From positions 62,001 through 126,000 of the forward strand of contig NZ_FOTW01000015.1 of the NCBI RefSeq assembly GCF_900114705.1: a DNA stretch of 64,000 bases, read 5' to 3'. This DNA is from Rugamonas rubra. Lineage in GTDB: Bacteria; Pseudomonadota; Gammaproteobacteria; Burkholderiales; Burkholderiaceae_D. The translations under genes were made by a program, and so were the position numbers. A model generated the notes under the pieces. The model worked only from the letters and a program-made list of their open reading frames with translations. It was not told where the DNA came from and did no database searches. Below are positions 35,223 to 43,201 of this stretch, piece by piece; positions within the stretch are counted from its first letter, which is position 1, and each line of letters starts with the position of its first letter.

Positions 35223-36641
35223 ATGTCCGAGATCTCCCGCATTCCCGCCGCCGCGCCAGCCCCGTCGCCAGCCGGCAGCACCACCTTCACCGGTTCCGCG
35301 CCGAAAGTCGGCTTCGTCTCGCTCGGCTGCCCGAAGGCGCTGGTCGACTCCGAACAAATCCTGACCCAGCTGCGCGCCGAAGGCTATGAGACGGCCAAGT
35401 CCTACGACGGCGCCGACCTGGTCATCGTCAACACCTGCGGCTTCATCGACGCCGCCGTGCAGGAATCGCTCGACGCCATCGGCGAGGCGCTGGCCGAGAA
35501 CGGCAAGGTCATCGTCACCGGCTGCCTGGGCGCGAAAAAAGACGCCGCCGGCGACGACATCATCATGAAGGTGCACCCGAAGGTGCTGGCCGTGACCGGC
35601 CCGCACGCGCTCGGCGAGGTGATGGACTCGGTCCACCTGTACCTGCCCAAGCCGCACGCCCCCTTCCTCGACCTGCTGCCGCCGCAGGGCGTCAAGCTGA
35701 CGCCGAAGCACTACGCCTACCTGAAGATCTCCGAGGGTTGCAACCACCGCTGCAGCTTCTGCATCATCCCGTCGATGCGCGGCGACCTGGTGTCGCGCCC
35801 GATCGCCGAGCTGATGATGGAGGCCGAGAACCTGTTCAAGGCCGGCGTCAAGGAACTGCTGGTGATCTCGCAGGACACCTCGGCCTACGGCGTCGACGTC
35901 AAGTTCCGCTCCGGCTTCTGGAACGGCCGCCCGGTCAAGACCCACATGACCCAGTTGACCGAAGCGCTGGGCGAGCTGGCCAAGACCTACGGCGCCTGGG
36001 TCCGCCTGCACTACGTCTATCCATACCCGCACGTCGACCAAGTGATCCCGATGATGAGCGGCGGCCACATCCTGCCCTACCTGGACATTCCGATGCAGCA
36101 CGCCCACCCCGAGGTGCTCAAGCGCATGAAGCGTCCGGCCAGCGGCGAGAAGAACCTCGACCGCATCCAAGCCTGGCGCGCCATGAACCCGGACCTGACC
36201 ATCCGCTCGACCTTCATCGCCGGCTTCCCCGGCGAGACCGAGGCCGAGTTCGAATACCTGCTGGACTTCCTCAAGGAGGCGCAGATCGACCGCCTGGGTT
36301 GCTTCGCCTACTCGCCGGTCGAGGGCGCCACCGCCAACGCGCTGGACAATCCGGTGCCCGAGGAACTGCGTGAAGAGCGTCGCGGCCGCGTCATGCTGCT
36401 GCAGGAGGAGATCTCCAAGCAGCGCCTGCAAGCCAAGGTCGGCAAGACCGTGCGCGTGTTGATCGACGAGGTGACCACCCGTGGCGCCGTCGGCCGCTCC
36501 AGCGCCGACGCGCCGGAAATCGACGGCGTGGTGCACATCAAGGGCTCGCTGATGCCGGGCAAGAAGCTCAGCGTCGGCCAGTTCGTCGACGTCACCATCA
36601 CCGCCGCCGACGCCCACGACCTGTGGGCCCAGGTGGCGTAA
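35223..36641 (+). CDS. rimO: RimO: ribosomal protein S12 methylthiotransferase
   Basis: This 472-residue radical SAM enzyme methylthiolates Asp in ribosomal protein S12. The N-terminal UPF0004 domain shows [25 protein letters not shown] and VTGCLGAKK, supplying three Cys for the auxiliary cluster. The radical SAM cluster is CNHRCSFC in [20 protein letters not shown]. The TRAM domain is at the C-terminus ([11 protein letters not shown]). The N-terminus has a Pro/Ala extension of about 30 residues. An in-frame ATG at 35184 is less likely because it overlaps a -10 box. Confidence 0.95.
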   Translation: MSEISRIPAAAPAPSPAGSTTFTGSAPKVGFVSLGCPKALVDSEQILTQLRAEGYETAKSYDGADLVIVNTCGFIDAAVQESLDAIGEALAENGKVIVTGCLGAKKDAAGDDIIMKVHPKVLAVTGPHALGEVMDSVHLYLPKPHAPFLDLLPPQGVKLTPKHYAYLKISEGCNHRCSFCIIPSMRGDLVSRPIAELMMEAENLFKAGVKELLVISQDTSAYGVDVKFRSGFWNGRPVKTHMTQLTEALGELAKTYGAWVRLHYVYPYPHVDQVIPMMSGGHILPYLDIPMQHAHPEVLKRMKRPASGEKNLDRIQAWRAMNPDLTIRSTFIAGFPGETEAEFEYLLDFLKEAQIDRLGCFAYSPVEGATANALDNPVPEELREERRGRVMLLQEEISKQRLQAKVGKTVRVLIDEVTTRGAVGRSSADAPEIDGVVHIKGSLMPGKKLSVGQFVDVTITAADAHDLWAQVA

Positions 36642-36675
36642 GCCGCCGGTCCGCCGCGCGGATCGACATATAATG

Positions 36676-36708
36676 AGGGCGGACCGGCGACGGTCCGCCC
36701 TTTTTTTT
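36676..36708 (+). terminator. Intrinsic terminator after rimO
   Basis: AGGGCGGACCG, loop GCGA, CGGTCCGCCCT then a run of T: an 11-bp perfect stem about 35 nt after the rimO stop. Confidence 0.94.
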
Positions 36709-36757
36709 GGTACACAAGACGCCAGTGCGCCGGCAAAACCCCGCGGCAAAGAGCCGC

Positions 36758-36805
36758 GGTCAGACCTAGGGTCAGACCGAGGGTCAGACCCTAGGGTCTG
36801 ACCCT
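36758..36805. repeat. GGTCAGACC cluster ending in the 26-nt palindrome
   Basis: Two direct copies of GGTCAGACC (from 36758 and 36770) lead into a perfect 26-nt palindrome at 36780-36805 identical to the one at 29050. The site lies between the rimO terminator and the cystathionine beta-lyase gene. It looks like an array of one protein-binding half-site or a degenerate REP element. Confidence 0.85.
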
Positions 36806-36865
36806 GGATTGGCGCCGCTGACTCTTGCCGCAGCCCCCGCAACCACATATCCGCCCGCCGACACC

Positions 36866-38032
36866 ATGACTCGCAAAAAATCCGCCCAGACCGCACTGAT
36901 CCACACCGACTACAAGGCGCCGGAGGGCTTCGCCGCCTTCCCCAGCGCGATCCACCACGCCTCCACGGTGCTGTTCAAGAACGTCGCGGCCATGCGCTCG
37001 GGCGACTGGAAGGAGAAGAACGCCTATACCTACGGCCTGCACGGCACGCCGACCACCTTCACGCTGGAGGCGCGGCTGGCCGAGATCGAGGACGGCAAGC
37101 ACTGCCTGCTGGCGCCCAGCGGCCTGGCCGCCATCGCCATGGTCGACTTCGCGCTGCTCAAGACGGGCGACGACGTGCTGCTGCCCGACAACGTCTACAA
37201 CCCCAACCGCGAGCTGGGCAAGTGGTTGTCGCAGGACTTCGGCGTCACCGCGCGCTACTACGATCCGCTGGTCGGCGCCGGCATCGCCGCGCTGATCCAA
37301 CCGAATACCAAACTGATCTGGACCGAGGCGCCCGGCTCGGTGTCGATGGAGGTGCCCGACTTGCCGGCCATCTGCGCGGCGGCGCACGCGCGCGGCGTCC
37401 TCGTCGCGCTCGACAACACCTGGTCGGCCGGGCTGGCGCTGCGCGGCTTCGAGCTGGGCGTGGACATCATCATGCAGGCGCTGACCAAGTACCAGTCGGG
37501 CGGCTCGGACGTGCTGATGGGCGCGCTGATCACGCGCGACCGCGCGCTGCATGAACGGCTGAGCCTGGCGCACATGCGCCTGGGCATGGGCGTCGGCGCC
37601 GACGACGCCTACCTGGTGCTGCGCAGCCTGCCGACCATGAAGCTGCGCTTCGACGCCCACGACAAGGCGGCGCGGCAACTGGCGGCCTGGCTCAAGGCGC
37701 GGCCGGAGATCGCCAAGGTGCTGCACCCGGCCTTCGAGGATTGTCCCGGCCACGCCGTTTGGCGGCGCGACTTCAGCGGCGCCGGCGGCCTGTTCTCGGT
37801 GCTGTTCGACGCCCGCTACACGGAGGAGCAGACCGACCGCTTCGTCGATTCCTTGAAGCTGTTCAAGCTCGGCTACAGCTGGGGCGGCGCCAACAGCCTG
37901 GTCATGCCCTACCGCATCGCGCAGATGCGCAAGGGCTGGCGGGAGGAGGGAATCTTGGTGCGCTTCAACGTCGGCCTGGAGGATGTGGCCGACCTGATCG
38001 CCGACATCGAGGCGGCGTTTGCCGCGATGTAG
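36866..38032 (+). CDS. metC: Cystathionine beta-lyase (MetC type)
   Basis: This is a 388-residue PLP enzyme of the Cys/Met metabolism family. Motifs: YTYGLHGTPTTFTLEARLAEIE, the PLP-phosphate region APSGLAAIAMV, VALDNTWSAGL and the PLP-lysine ALTKYQSGGSD; the C-terminus carries SLKLFKLGYSWGGANSLVMP. The GYSWGG region is typical of cystathionine beta-lyases that produce homocysteine in methionine synthesis. The frame is open 57 nt further upstream, but the ATG at 36866 gives the normal start MTRKKSAQTALIH. Confidence 0.9.
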   Translation: MTRKKSAQTALIHTDYKAPEGFAAFPSAIHHASTVLFKNVAAMRSGDWKEKNAYTYGLHGTPTTFTLEARLAEIEDGKHCLLAPSGLAAIAMVDFALLKTGDDVLLPDNVYNPNRELGKWLSQDFGVTARYYDPLVGAGIAALIQPNTKLIWTEAPGSVSMEVPDLPAICAAAHARGVLVALDNTWSAGLALRGFELGVDIIMQALTKYQSGGSDVLMGALITRDRALHERLSLAHMRLGMGVGADDAYLVLRSLPTMKLRFDAHDKAARQLAAWLKARPEIAKVLHPAFEDCPGHAVWRRDFSGAGGLFSVLFDARYTEEQTDRFVDSLKLFKLGYSWGGANSLVMPYRIAQMRKGWREEGILVRFNVGLEDVADLIADIEAAFAAM

Positions 38033-38050
38033 TATCAGCCGGTGTAGCCG

Positions 38051-38425
38051 TCAGAGGCTATTCATCCACGGCAGCGCGATTTTTGCGGCAATGGTCGCGA
38101 CGATGGCGACGACTATCGGCACAATTGGCTGAGTGGGGAATAGCAGCATGCAGAGCAAGCCGGTCGAGACGCCTGCCGTAACCACCGTAGCAAAATTGGT
38201 GAGCCGGCTCGGTTGTAACTTCTGCGGTGACGGCGTGCTCGACGTCCTTTGAGCATACTCGTGCAGTATGGACTGCAGCAGCTGAGCTTCATCGCTTGAG
38301 ATGCTGACGGGATGAGCCGCCCTGAGTTTTGCCTCCAGCGCTTCAATATCCTTTTTGTCAATAACCCGGGCTTGCCTGCTGTGCTCGACCACGATGTCGA
38401 CGGATCTGTCGTCATTACGGTTCAT
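38051..38425 (-). CDS. Small membrane protein, unknown function
   Basis: This is a 124-residue protein. The N-terminal half is polar and helical (DKKDIEALEAKLRAAHPVSISSDEAQLLQS). The C-terminal half has two hydrophobic segments (TVVTAGVSTGLLCMLLF and VPIVVAIVATIAAKIAL). GGAG lies 7 nt before the ATG, which decides the start over one 72 nt upstream. Base composition is clearly less GC-rich than in neighbouring housekeeping genes, suggesting acquired DNA. It is probably cotranscribed with the gene at 38427. No family recognised. Confidence 0.65.
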   Translation of the reverse strand: MNRNDDRSVDIVVEHSRQARVIDKKDIEALEAKLRAAHPVSISSDEAQLLQSILHEYAQRTSSTPSPQKLQPSRLTNFATVVTAGVSTGLLCMLLFPTQPIVPIVVAIVATIAAKIALPWMNSL

Positions 38426-38426
38426 T

Positions 38427-38699
38427 TCATTTCTCCAGACGCGGCAGTCGTTGCTCCGCAGATGGCTGTGCGGGCACGGACTGTGCGTTATACCCAAGTA
38501 CTATGGCCGAAATTACCAGAATAAGCGCGAATATTTGCAAAGGCAATGGCGGTTTCCAGGCGGGGTTTTGGCCCCGCTCGGTCATCGCGATGACCAGAAA
38601 AAGAGCGCAAAAGCATGCACAAATAATACACCATGTGCCGGTGAACGTCGCTTGGGGCGTGGAGGAAAAGCACTTGCTGGCGGCTTGAGCAGAAACCAT
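38427..38699 (-). CDS. Small membrane protein, unknown function
   Basis: This is a 90-residue protein with two hydrophobic segments (WCIICACFCALFLVIAM and LQIFALILVISAIVLGYNA). It ends 1 nt before the start of the 124-residue gene, so the two form a pair. The ribosome site is weak. The roughly 175 nt upstream, towards the flavin oxidase gene, show no recognisable element. Coding status is likely but less certain than for its partner. Confidence 0.5.
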   Translation of the reverse strand: MVSAQAASKCFSSTPQATFTGTWCIICACFCALFLVIAMTERGQNPAWKPPLPLQIFALILVISAIVLGYNAQSVPAQPSAEQRLPRLEK

Positions 38700-38876
38700 C
38701 TGAGCGAGGAGGGCGTGAACACTTGGTCAGATTGTCTACACGTTGGCAATGCTGGCAGCGTACCTCAACTGGAAATGCTCGTGCGGGCAAACCTCCACTA
38801 TGCTTGTGCGATGTCGAACTGGCGCTCTACGCTGCGGGCGACCGGCTGCCACCGGCCCGCCCGCAGTCCCGCCGAC

Positions 38877-40598
38877 TTACCAGCCCAGGTAGTAGCTGGC
38901 CGGCAGCCAGCTAGGCCGTGTCAGCCCGAAGTAGGATTCCAGCATCTTTTCCGCTTCGCAGAAGGCGCCCTCGACCCAGCCCTGTTGGTCGGAATAGGCT
39001 TCGCCGCAGATGTGGATGTTCTCGGCCTGGTCCGGCTTGCGCATGTAGGGCATGACGTTCTGCACCTTGTAGCCGGCCTTCCAGGCGTGGTAGCCTGCGC
39101 CGAACGGGTCGTCGCCCCAGTCCTTGAACCAGGTGACATAGGGCAAGGGCACGCCGACACCGTGCAGTTCGCGCAGCTCGTCGACCACCTCCTTGACCAT
39201 CATGTCGCTGGCCTGGACATCGTTGAGGGCCTCGACTTCCTGCAGCGAGGCCAGCCGCGTTTTGCGCACGCGGAACTTGACCGGGTCGTCGGACAGCGCC
39301 TTCCAGAATGATTCGGTTTCCATGTCGCCATAGCTGCCGAGCAGCATCGAATGGTCGCTGAATTGGCCGGTGCCGAAATAGTAGCACTGGCGCATCGGCA
39401 GGTCGGTGATCGAGTGGCCGGCCGTGATGCCCAGTTCGTTCCACCACGGCGTGTCGAATCCCATCAGGATCTTGTACGCCGGCTCCATGATGACCGAGCG
39501 GATGTTGTTGTTCAACGTGGTGTTTTCGTTGATGTTGAAGAAGAAATTGTCTTGGTCCAGCAGTTCCAGCGAGCGCCTCGGCATTGCCAGCACCAGGCTG
39601 TTGGCGTACACCTTCCATTGCTGGTTCGAACGTAGGTTGAGGAACACCAGCTCGTAACGGTGGGTGGCCGATTCCGCGTGCTCCTTGTTGAAGGTCAGCA
39701 GCTTGTTTTCCGTCCAGATGCAGGCGCCTTCGTAGGCCATGTACTCATTCGCCATCGCATACACGGTGCTGTCGAAACCGGAGGCGATGGTCTTGTAGAT
39801 CGCGCTGGCCGAGAAGTCGCCCATCATATAGGGAAACGCTTCGGCCGCGTTCCAGTTGATGGTGTTGGAATAATAGCCGCCGCCGGTCGACAGGAAGGTA
39901 TAGCCTTCCTGCGATACCTGGTCCTTGAGCAAATTCCAAAAGCCGATGTCGTTGACCAAGCGTTTATCGTATGGCGAACCTTCAAACTGGTAAGTCAGAT
40001 ACGGCTTGACCTGGTCCCACTGTTCCAGAGTCAATCGAACGGAATAGTTATATTCGTCGATCTTTTGCACATACTCGCCGAAATTCTCCATGAACCACGG
40101 GTCGGCGACCAGCACATCGTAAATCACCTTGCTGAATAACTGGTCGGCGCTGAAGCCGATGTCGTCGTCATTTAAATAGTAGCGGGTGAGTAGTTTATCG
40201 CCATTCGCCTGCGCGGCGGTCCAGGCGTTCTGTTTGCAGCGATCCTTGCGTAAATACATGAACAATGTCGCCGGGTCGCCCATCGGGAAATCGACGGCCT
40301 CCATTTGATCGGCGAACACCTCCTCGATCAGCGTGGTGACGATCTTTTGCGAGGTCAGGTAGCGCATGCCGCCCAGTTCGCCCTGCACCGTCGGCAAGCC
40401 GGGCAGGCGCACCGATTCGAGCCGGCCGGCGATGCGCGTGTTCATGTCGAACACCTGCACCTGGGCGCCGCTGTTGGCGCCCGCCGTGGTTAGGCGGTAC
40501 GCCGAGTAGATGCCGGAAATGCCGGCGCCGACGATGGCCACCTCCAACTTCAAGCCGTCCTGCATGCCGGTGTTCAGTGCTGTATTTTTATCAACCAT
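38877..40598 (-). CDS. Flavin monoamine/L-amino acid oxidase family protein
   Basis: This is a 573-residue FAD enzyme. The Rossmann motif is VAIVGAGISGIYSAYRL near residue 20, and the second FAD-contacting segment is HICGEAYSDQQGWVEGAFCEAEKML near the C-terminus, both typical of MAO/LAAO-type amine oxidases. GELGGMRY matches the conserved substrate-side Arg region. The closing AYSDQQGWVEGA resembles tryptophan oxidases of the VioA type, but the protein is much longer. AAGGAG is 6 nt before the second of two adjacent ATGs, which decides this start. GC content is visibly lower than the flanks. It follows the sarcosine-oxidase-like gene by 30 nt. Likely reaction: oxidation of an amino acid or amine with release of H2O2; substrate unknown. 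Confidence 0.8.
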   Translation of the reverse strand: MVDKNTALNTGMQDGLKLEVAIVGAGISGIYSAYRLTTAGANSGAQVQVFDMNTRIAGRLESVRLPGLPTVQGELGGMRYLTSQKIVTTLIEEVFADQMEAVDFPMGDPATLFMYLRKDRCKQNAWTAAQANGDKLLTRYYLNDDDIGFSADQLFSKVIYDVLVADPWFMENFGEYVQKIDEYNYSVRLTLEQWDQVKPYLTYQFEGSPYDKRLVNDIGFWNLLKDQVSQEGYTFLSTGGGYYSNTINWNAAEAFPYMMGDFSASAIYKTIASGFDSTVYAMANEYMAYEGACIWTENKLLTFNKEHAESATHRYELVFLNLRSNQQWKVYANSLVLAMPRRSLELLDQDNFFFNINENTTLNNNIRSVIMEPAYKILMGFDTPWWNELGITAGHSITDLPMRQCYYFGTGQFSDHSMLLGSYGDMETESFWKALSDDPVKFRVRKTRLASLQEVEALNDVQASDMMVKEVVDELRELHGVGVPLPYVTWFKDWGDDPFGAGYHAWKAGYKVQNVMPYMRKPDQAENIHICGEAYSDQQGWVEGAFCEAEKMLESYFGLTRPSWLPASYYLGW

Positions 40599-40628
40599 CA
40601 TAGTCTCCTTGTCGTTGTTCGAAGTGGT

Positions 40629-41849
40629 TTACATGGCCTTGAAGTAACGGTGGCCGGTCTGGAAGTGGGAGATGTCGTAGCTGCTTTTGCCGTCGAGCGC
40701 CATTTCCGACAGGATTTGGCCCAGCAGGGGGACGAACTTGGCCGCCCAGCCGGTCGCGTACATCGCGATGCTCTTGTGGTTCGGCACATAGATCGGTGCG
40801 AAATCGATCAACATTTCCTTGGCCGGGATATTGCTCAGCGCCACCAGGCAGGTCGACTTGTAGTGTGGCGTGGGGTCGAGGCCGCTCATGTGCTGCTGCA
40901 CCCACTCGACCGTGTAGGCGATCTCCTGGGGATTGGGGATGAAGCTGGCCTGGTTCGGGTCGGCCAGCGGCGTCATCACGAAGTCCGGCGCGACGCGGAT
41001 GTAGCCGGGGTGGTCCCAGTCCACTTCGGGAAAGCCGTAGAACTGGTTGCCGCTGTCGCCGGCCGGTTCCTGGAAAACAAACCAGGTCGGGTACTGAATG
41101 CTCGGATCGCTCTTCTTGAAATAGGTCGAGGCCATGTTCCAGTAGGTCGCGTCGATCCTGAATTTGAGCAGGTTGATGACGTCGTTGATGTACGGCCCCG
41201 GCACGATCACCAGCTTCTTGCCGACAAAGGTGCCGCCCGGGGTGGTGATCATGAACAGTTGATCGGACTGTTCGATGCCGATCACCGGCGACTGGTCGAG
41301 CATCGTCACGTGGGGGCTGGCCAGGTTGCAGTCGTACAAGGTGCGCTGGGTGGCGTGCAGGTCGATGCTGGCGCCGTCGGCCTGGAACAGGCCGCGATAG
41401 TTCTCCGGCAAGTCCTTAAAATGGTATTGCTCTTCGATTTGCGCCACCGTCAGCGAGGTGTAGGGCACGTCCAGCGCCTGCATGGCCAACTCGGCGGCGG
41501 CGATATTGCCCTCGGTCGATTGCACCGCCGGATCGCCGAACCACAGCGTGCCGACGGTGGTCAGCAGTTGCTCCTCGGTGTGGCTCTGCAGCTCGGCCCA
41601 GTAGGGCAGCGCGTCCTCGGCCATCTTCACCATGTATTCGTCGGGGTAGGGGATGCGGAACTGGCGCGACATGCCGGCCGAGCTGCCCTGCTGGTTGAAG
41701 TAGGTGAATTGTTCCAGCACCAGCGTCTTGGCGGCGCGTTTGCTGTTGTAGTAGGCGGTGGCGAGTCCCATCGGGCCACCGCCGATGACGATCACGTCAT
41801 ATGTTTCCTGAGAACTATTCGCTGGCTGGGTTCCTTTATCGACAGGCAT
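40629..41849 (-). CDS. Sarcosine/N-methyltryptophan oxidase-like flavoprotein
   Basis: This is a 406-residue protein of the DAO/SoxA/SolA family. It has the FAD-binding motif DVIVIGGGPMGLATAYY, SSAGMSRQFRIPY (the SSxGxxR region), VVVPG-like VIVPGPYIN and a C-terminal KSTCLVALSNIPAKEMLIDFAP. In monomeric sarcosine oxidase the Cys in this place binds FAD covalently, so covalent flavin is likely. It probably oxidises an N-methyl or cyclic amino acid and releases H2O2. AAAAGGATGCCGT precedes the ATG. It is the first gene of the two-gene flavoenzyme operon. Confidence 0.8.
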   Translation of the reverse strand: MPVDKGTQPANSSQETYDVIVIGGGPMGLATAYYNSKRAAKTLVLEQFTYFNQQGSSAGMSRQFRIPYPDEYMVKMAEDALPYWAELQSHTEEQLLTTVGTLWFGDPAVQSTEGNIAAAELAMQALDVPYTSLTVAQIEEQYHFKDLPENYRGLFQADGASIDLHATQRTLYDCNLASPHVTMLDQSPVIGIEQSDQLFMITTPGGTFVGKKLVIVPGPYINDVINLLKFRIDATYWNMASTYFKKSDPSIQYPTWFVFQEPAGDSGNQFYGFPEVDWDHPGYIRVAPDFVMTPLADPNQASFIPNPQEIAYTVEWVQQHMSGLDPTPHYKSTCLVALSNIPAKEMLIDFAPIYVPNHKSIAMYATGWAAKFVPLLGQILSEMALDGKSSYDISHFQTGHRYFKAM

Positions 41850-42186
41850 ACGGCATCCTTTTTAATAGTAAAGACGGATGGTTGGAGAATGCTGAAGTAG
41901 AAATTCCCGGTGAGCAGGCGAGATTCGACACCGGTGTTTTAGTATTGCAGAAATTGAACGGGAACAAGGCGGGTGTGGGACGATTCCAACGTCGAGTTAT
42001 GATATTTAAATAATAACTTGACACAGCAGGTGGCTAGCAAATCGATTGTATTTTCGATAAGCGGCCGGCCGTAACTATTAATATTGAATTGAATATGCCG
42101 AGGGCGATTGATTCGCGCGATCCGGGGGGCGGAGGCGATGGGACGGGCGGCGCGGCGCAACGGCCGCGATCCGCCGTCGAAACGGT
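41850..42186. other. AT-rich intergenic region upstream of the flavoenzyme operon
   Basis: This 337-nt stretch is markedly AT-richer than the surroundings (ATTTAAATAATAA near 42004-42016). It must hold the promoter for the flavoenzyme operon on the minus strand, but only weak candidate boxes were found. TTGACA at 42018 faces the plus strand and has no matching -10 or gene. No gene, repeat or RNA structure was recognised. Confidence 0.6.
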
Positions 42187-42732
42187 TTACTTGGCGGCGT
42201 CCAGCGTGAAGATGGCGTAGACCTTGGCGCCCGACTTCTCGGTTGGCTTGTCGATCTGCACCTGCAAGCAGTCCTCCACCACGATGCTGCGCCAGTTCGG
42301 CACGCCGGCGTTGGCGAAGGGCGAGTTGGCCTTGCAGGCCAGGCTCATGTCCAGCGCCAGGCGGGCGTTGCGCGGCTCGCCCTTGGTGTAGTTGACGCCG
42401 CGTAGTTCGATGCCGTACGGCGCCAGCCAAGGTTCCCACAGGCCGGACTCGACGCCCTGCACGATGCGCTCGAACATTTGCTCCAGCGTCAGGCCCTTCT
42501 TGACCACGCCGCGCAGGATGGCCAGCGAGGGCGCGGTGCGCGCATCGCCGCTCAGTTTGCTCGCGCCGCGCTCGCCGATCGCCTTCAACTCCTTCGAGAA
42601 GGCGGCGTCGCGCTCCGTGTAGTCGCGCATGCGCTGGAAGAACTCGGTGCTCAGGAAGGGGTTTTCCGGGCGACCGACAGGGGCTGTGGCCTCGACTGTG
42701 CGTTTGGCAGGAGGCTGTTTTTTGTTCGTCAT
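42187..42732 (-). CDS. Conserved-looking protein of unknown function
   Basis: This is a 181-residue soluble protein. It begins with a basic, Pro-rich tail (MTNKKQPPAKRTVEA) and continues with mixed alpha/beta composition (LSTEFFQRMRDYTERDAAF, GVPNWRSIVVEDCLQVQI). There is no signal peptide or membrane helix. Codon use and composition fit a real gene. No family recognised; neither neighbour gives a clue. Confidence 0.7.
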   Translation of the reverse strand: MTNKKQPPAKRTVEATAPVGRPENPFLSTEFFQRMRDYTERDAAFSKELKAIGERGASKLSGDARTAPSLAILRGVVKKGLTLEQMFERIVQGVESGLWEPWLAPYGIELRGVNYTKGEPRNARLALDMSLACKANSPFANAGVPNWRSIVVEDCLQVQIDKPTEKSGAKVYAIFTLDAAK

Positions 42733-42783
42733 GGCTTCATCAATTCGGTGTAAGGGGCGCAGTTTAACATTGTCTGCGCCAAC

Positions 42784-43119
42784 TCAGGCGATGCCGAGCA
42801 GCTGGATCGCCGCCAGGCTGATCGCCGCCAGCGCCAGCAGCGACAGCAACAGCACCACCGGCCCCGGCAACAGCACGCGCACCAGCTTGACCAGCGTGCC
42901 GATGTGCACGCTCAACAGCGACACCGAACCGGTCGCCGCCAGCACCTGCGGCACGGCGTACACGGTGGGGCTGGCGAACACGCCGTACTGGGTTGGCGAG
43001 AACGACAGCGCCGGCACCAGCAGGGGCAGGACCAGCACGACCACCATGCCGAGCACGGCGGTGAAGCCGATGGCGGCGGCGACGTCCTCGCCGTCGGCGG
43101 CGATCACCGGGCTCGCGCT
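42784..43119 (-). pseudogene. Truncated YeiH-type (UPF0324) membrane protein, C-terminal fragment
   Basis: About 110 codons remain, reading SPVIAADGEDVAAAI, then FSPTQYGVFASPTVYAVPQVLAATG, then LVKLVRVLLPGPVVLLL. These are the last segments of the YeiH/UPF0324 putative sulfate exporter family, which is normally about 330-350 residues. The homology stops abruptly near 43119 on its N-terminal side. A GTG at 43107 could start a short protein, but it would lack most membrane helices, so it is called a remnant. Confidence 0.7.
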
Positions 43120-43178
43120 ACAAGAGCAAGGCCTCGCTGGCCTTCGTGCAGATGCTGGAGTCGGCGCCGGCGGCTTGA
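43116..43178 (+). pseudogene. Possible C-terminal remnant of a LysR-type regulator
   Basis: The plus-strand frame reads RYKSKASLAFVQMLESAPAA then stop, abutting the truncated yeiH fragment with no start codon. LysR regulators often end with a Tyr/Arg-rich segment and a helix of this kind, and yeiH genes commonly have a divergent LysR gene. The fragment is too short for certainty. Confidence 0.35.
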
Positions 43179-43201
43179 TCCGTCGGCCGGCTCGGCAGGG
43201 C

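Noticed and set aside
38877-40598. VioA of a violacein pathway
   Set aside because: The C-terminal FAD region is similar in style, but the protein is about 150 residues longer and no vioB-E genes are nearby.
42018-42050. TTGACA on the plus strand as a promoter
   Set aside because: No acceptable -10 box at 16-18 nt and no plus-strand gene downstream.
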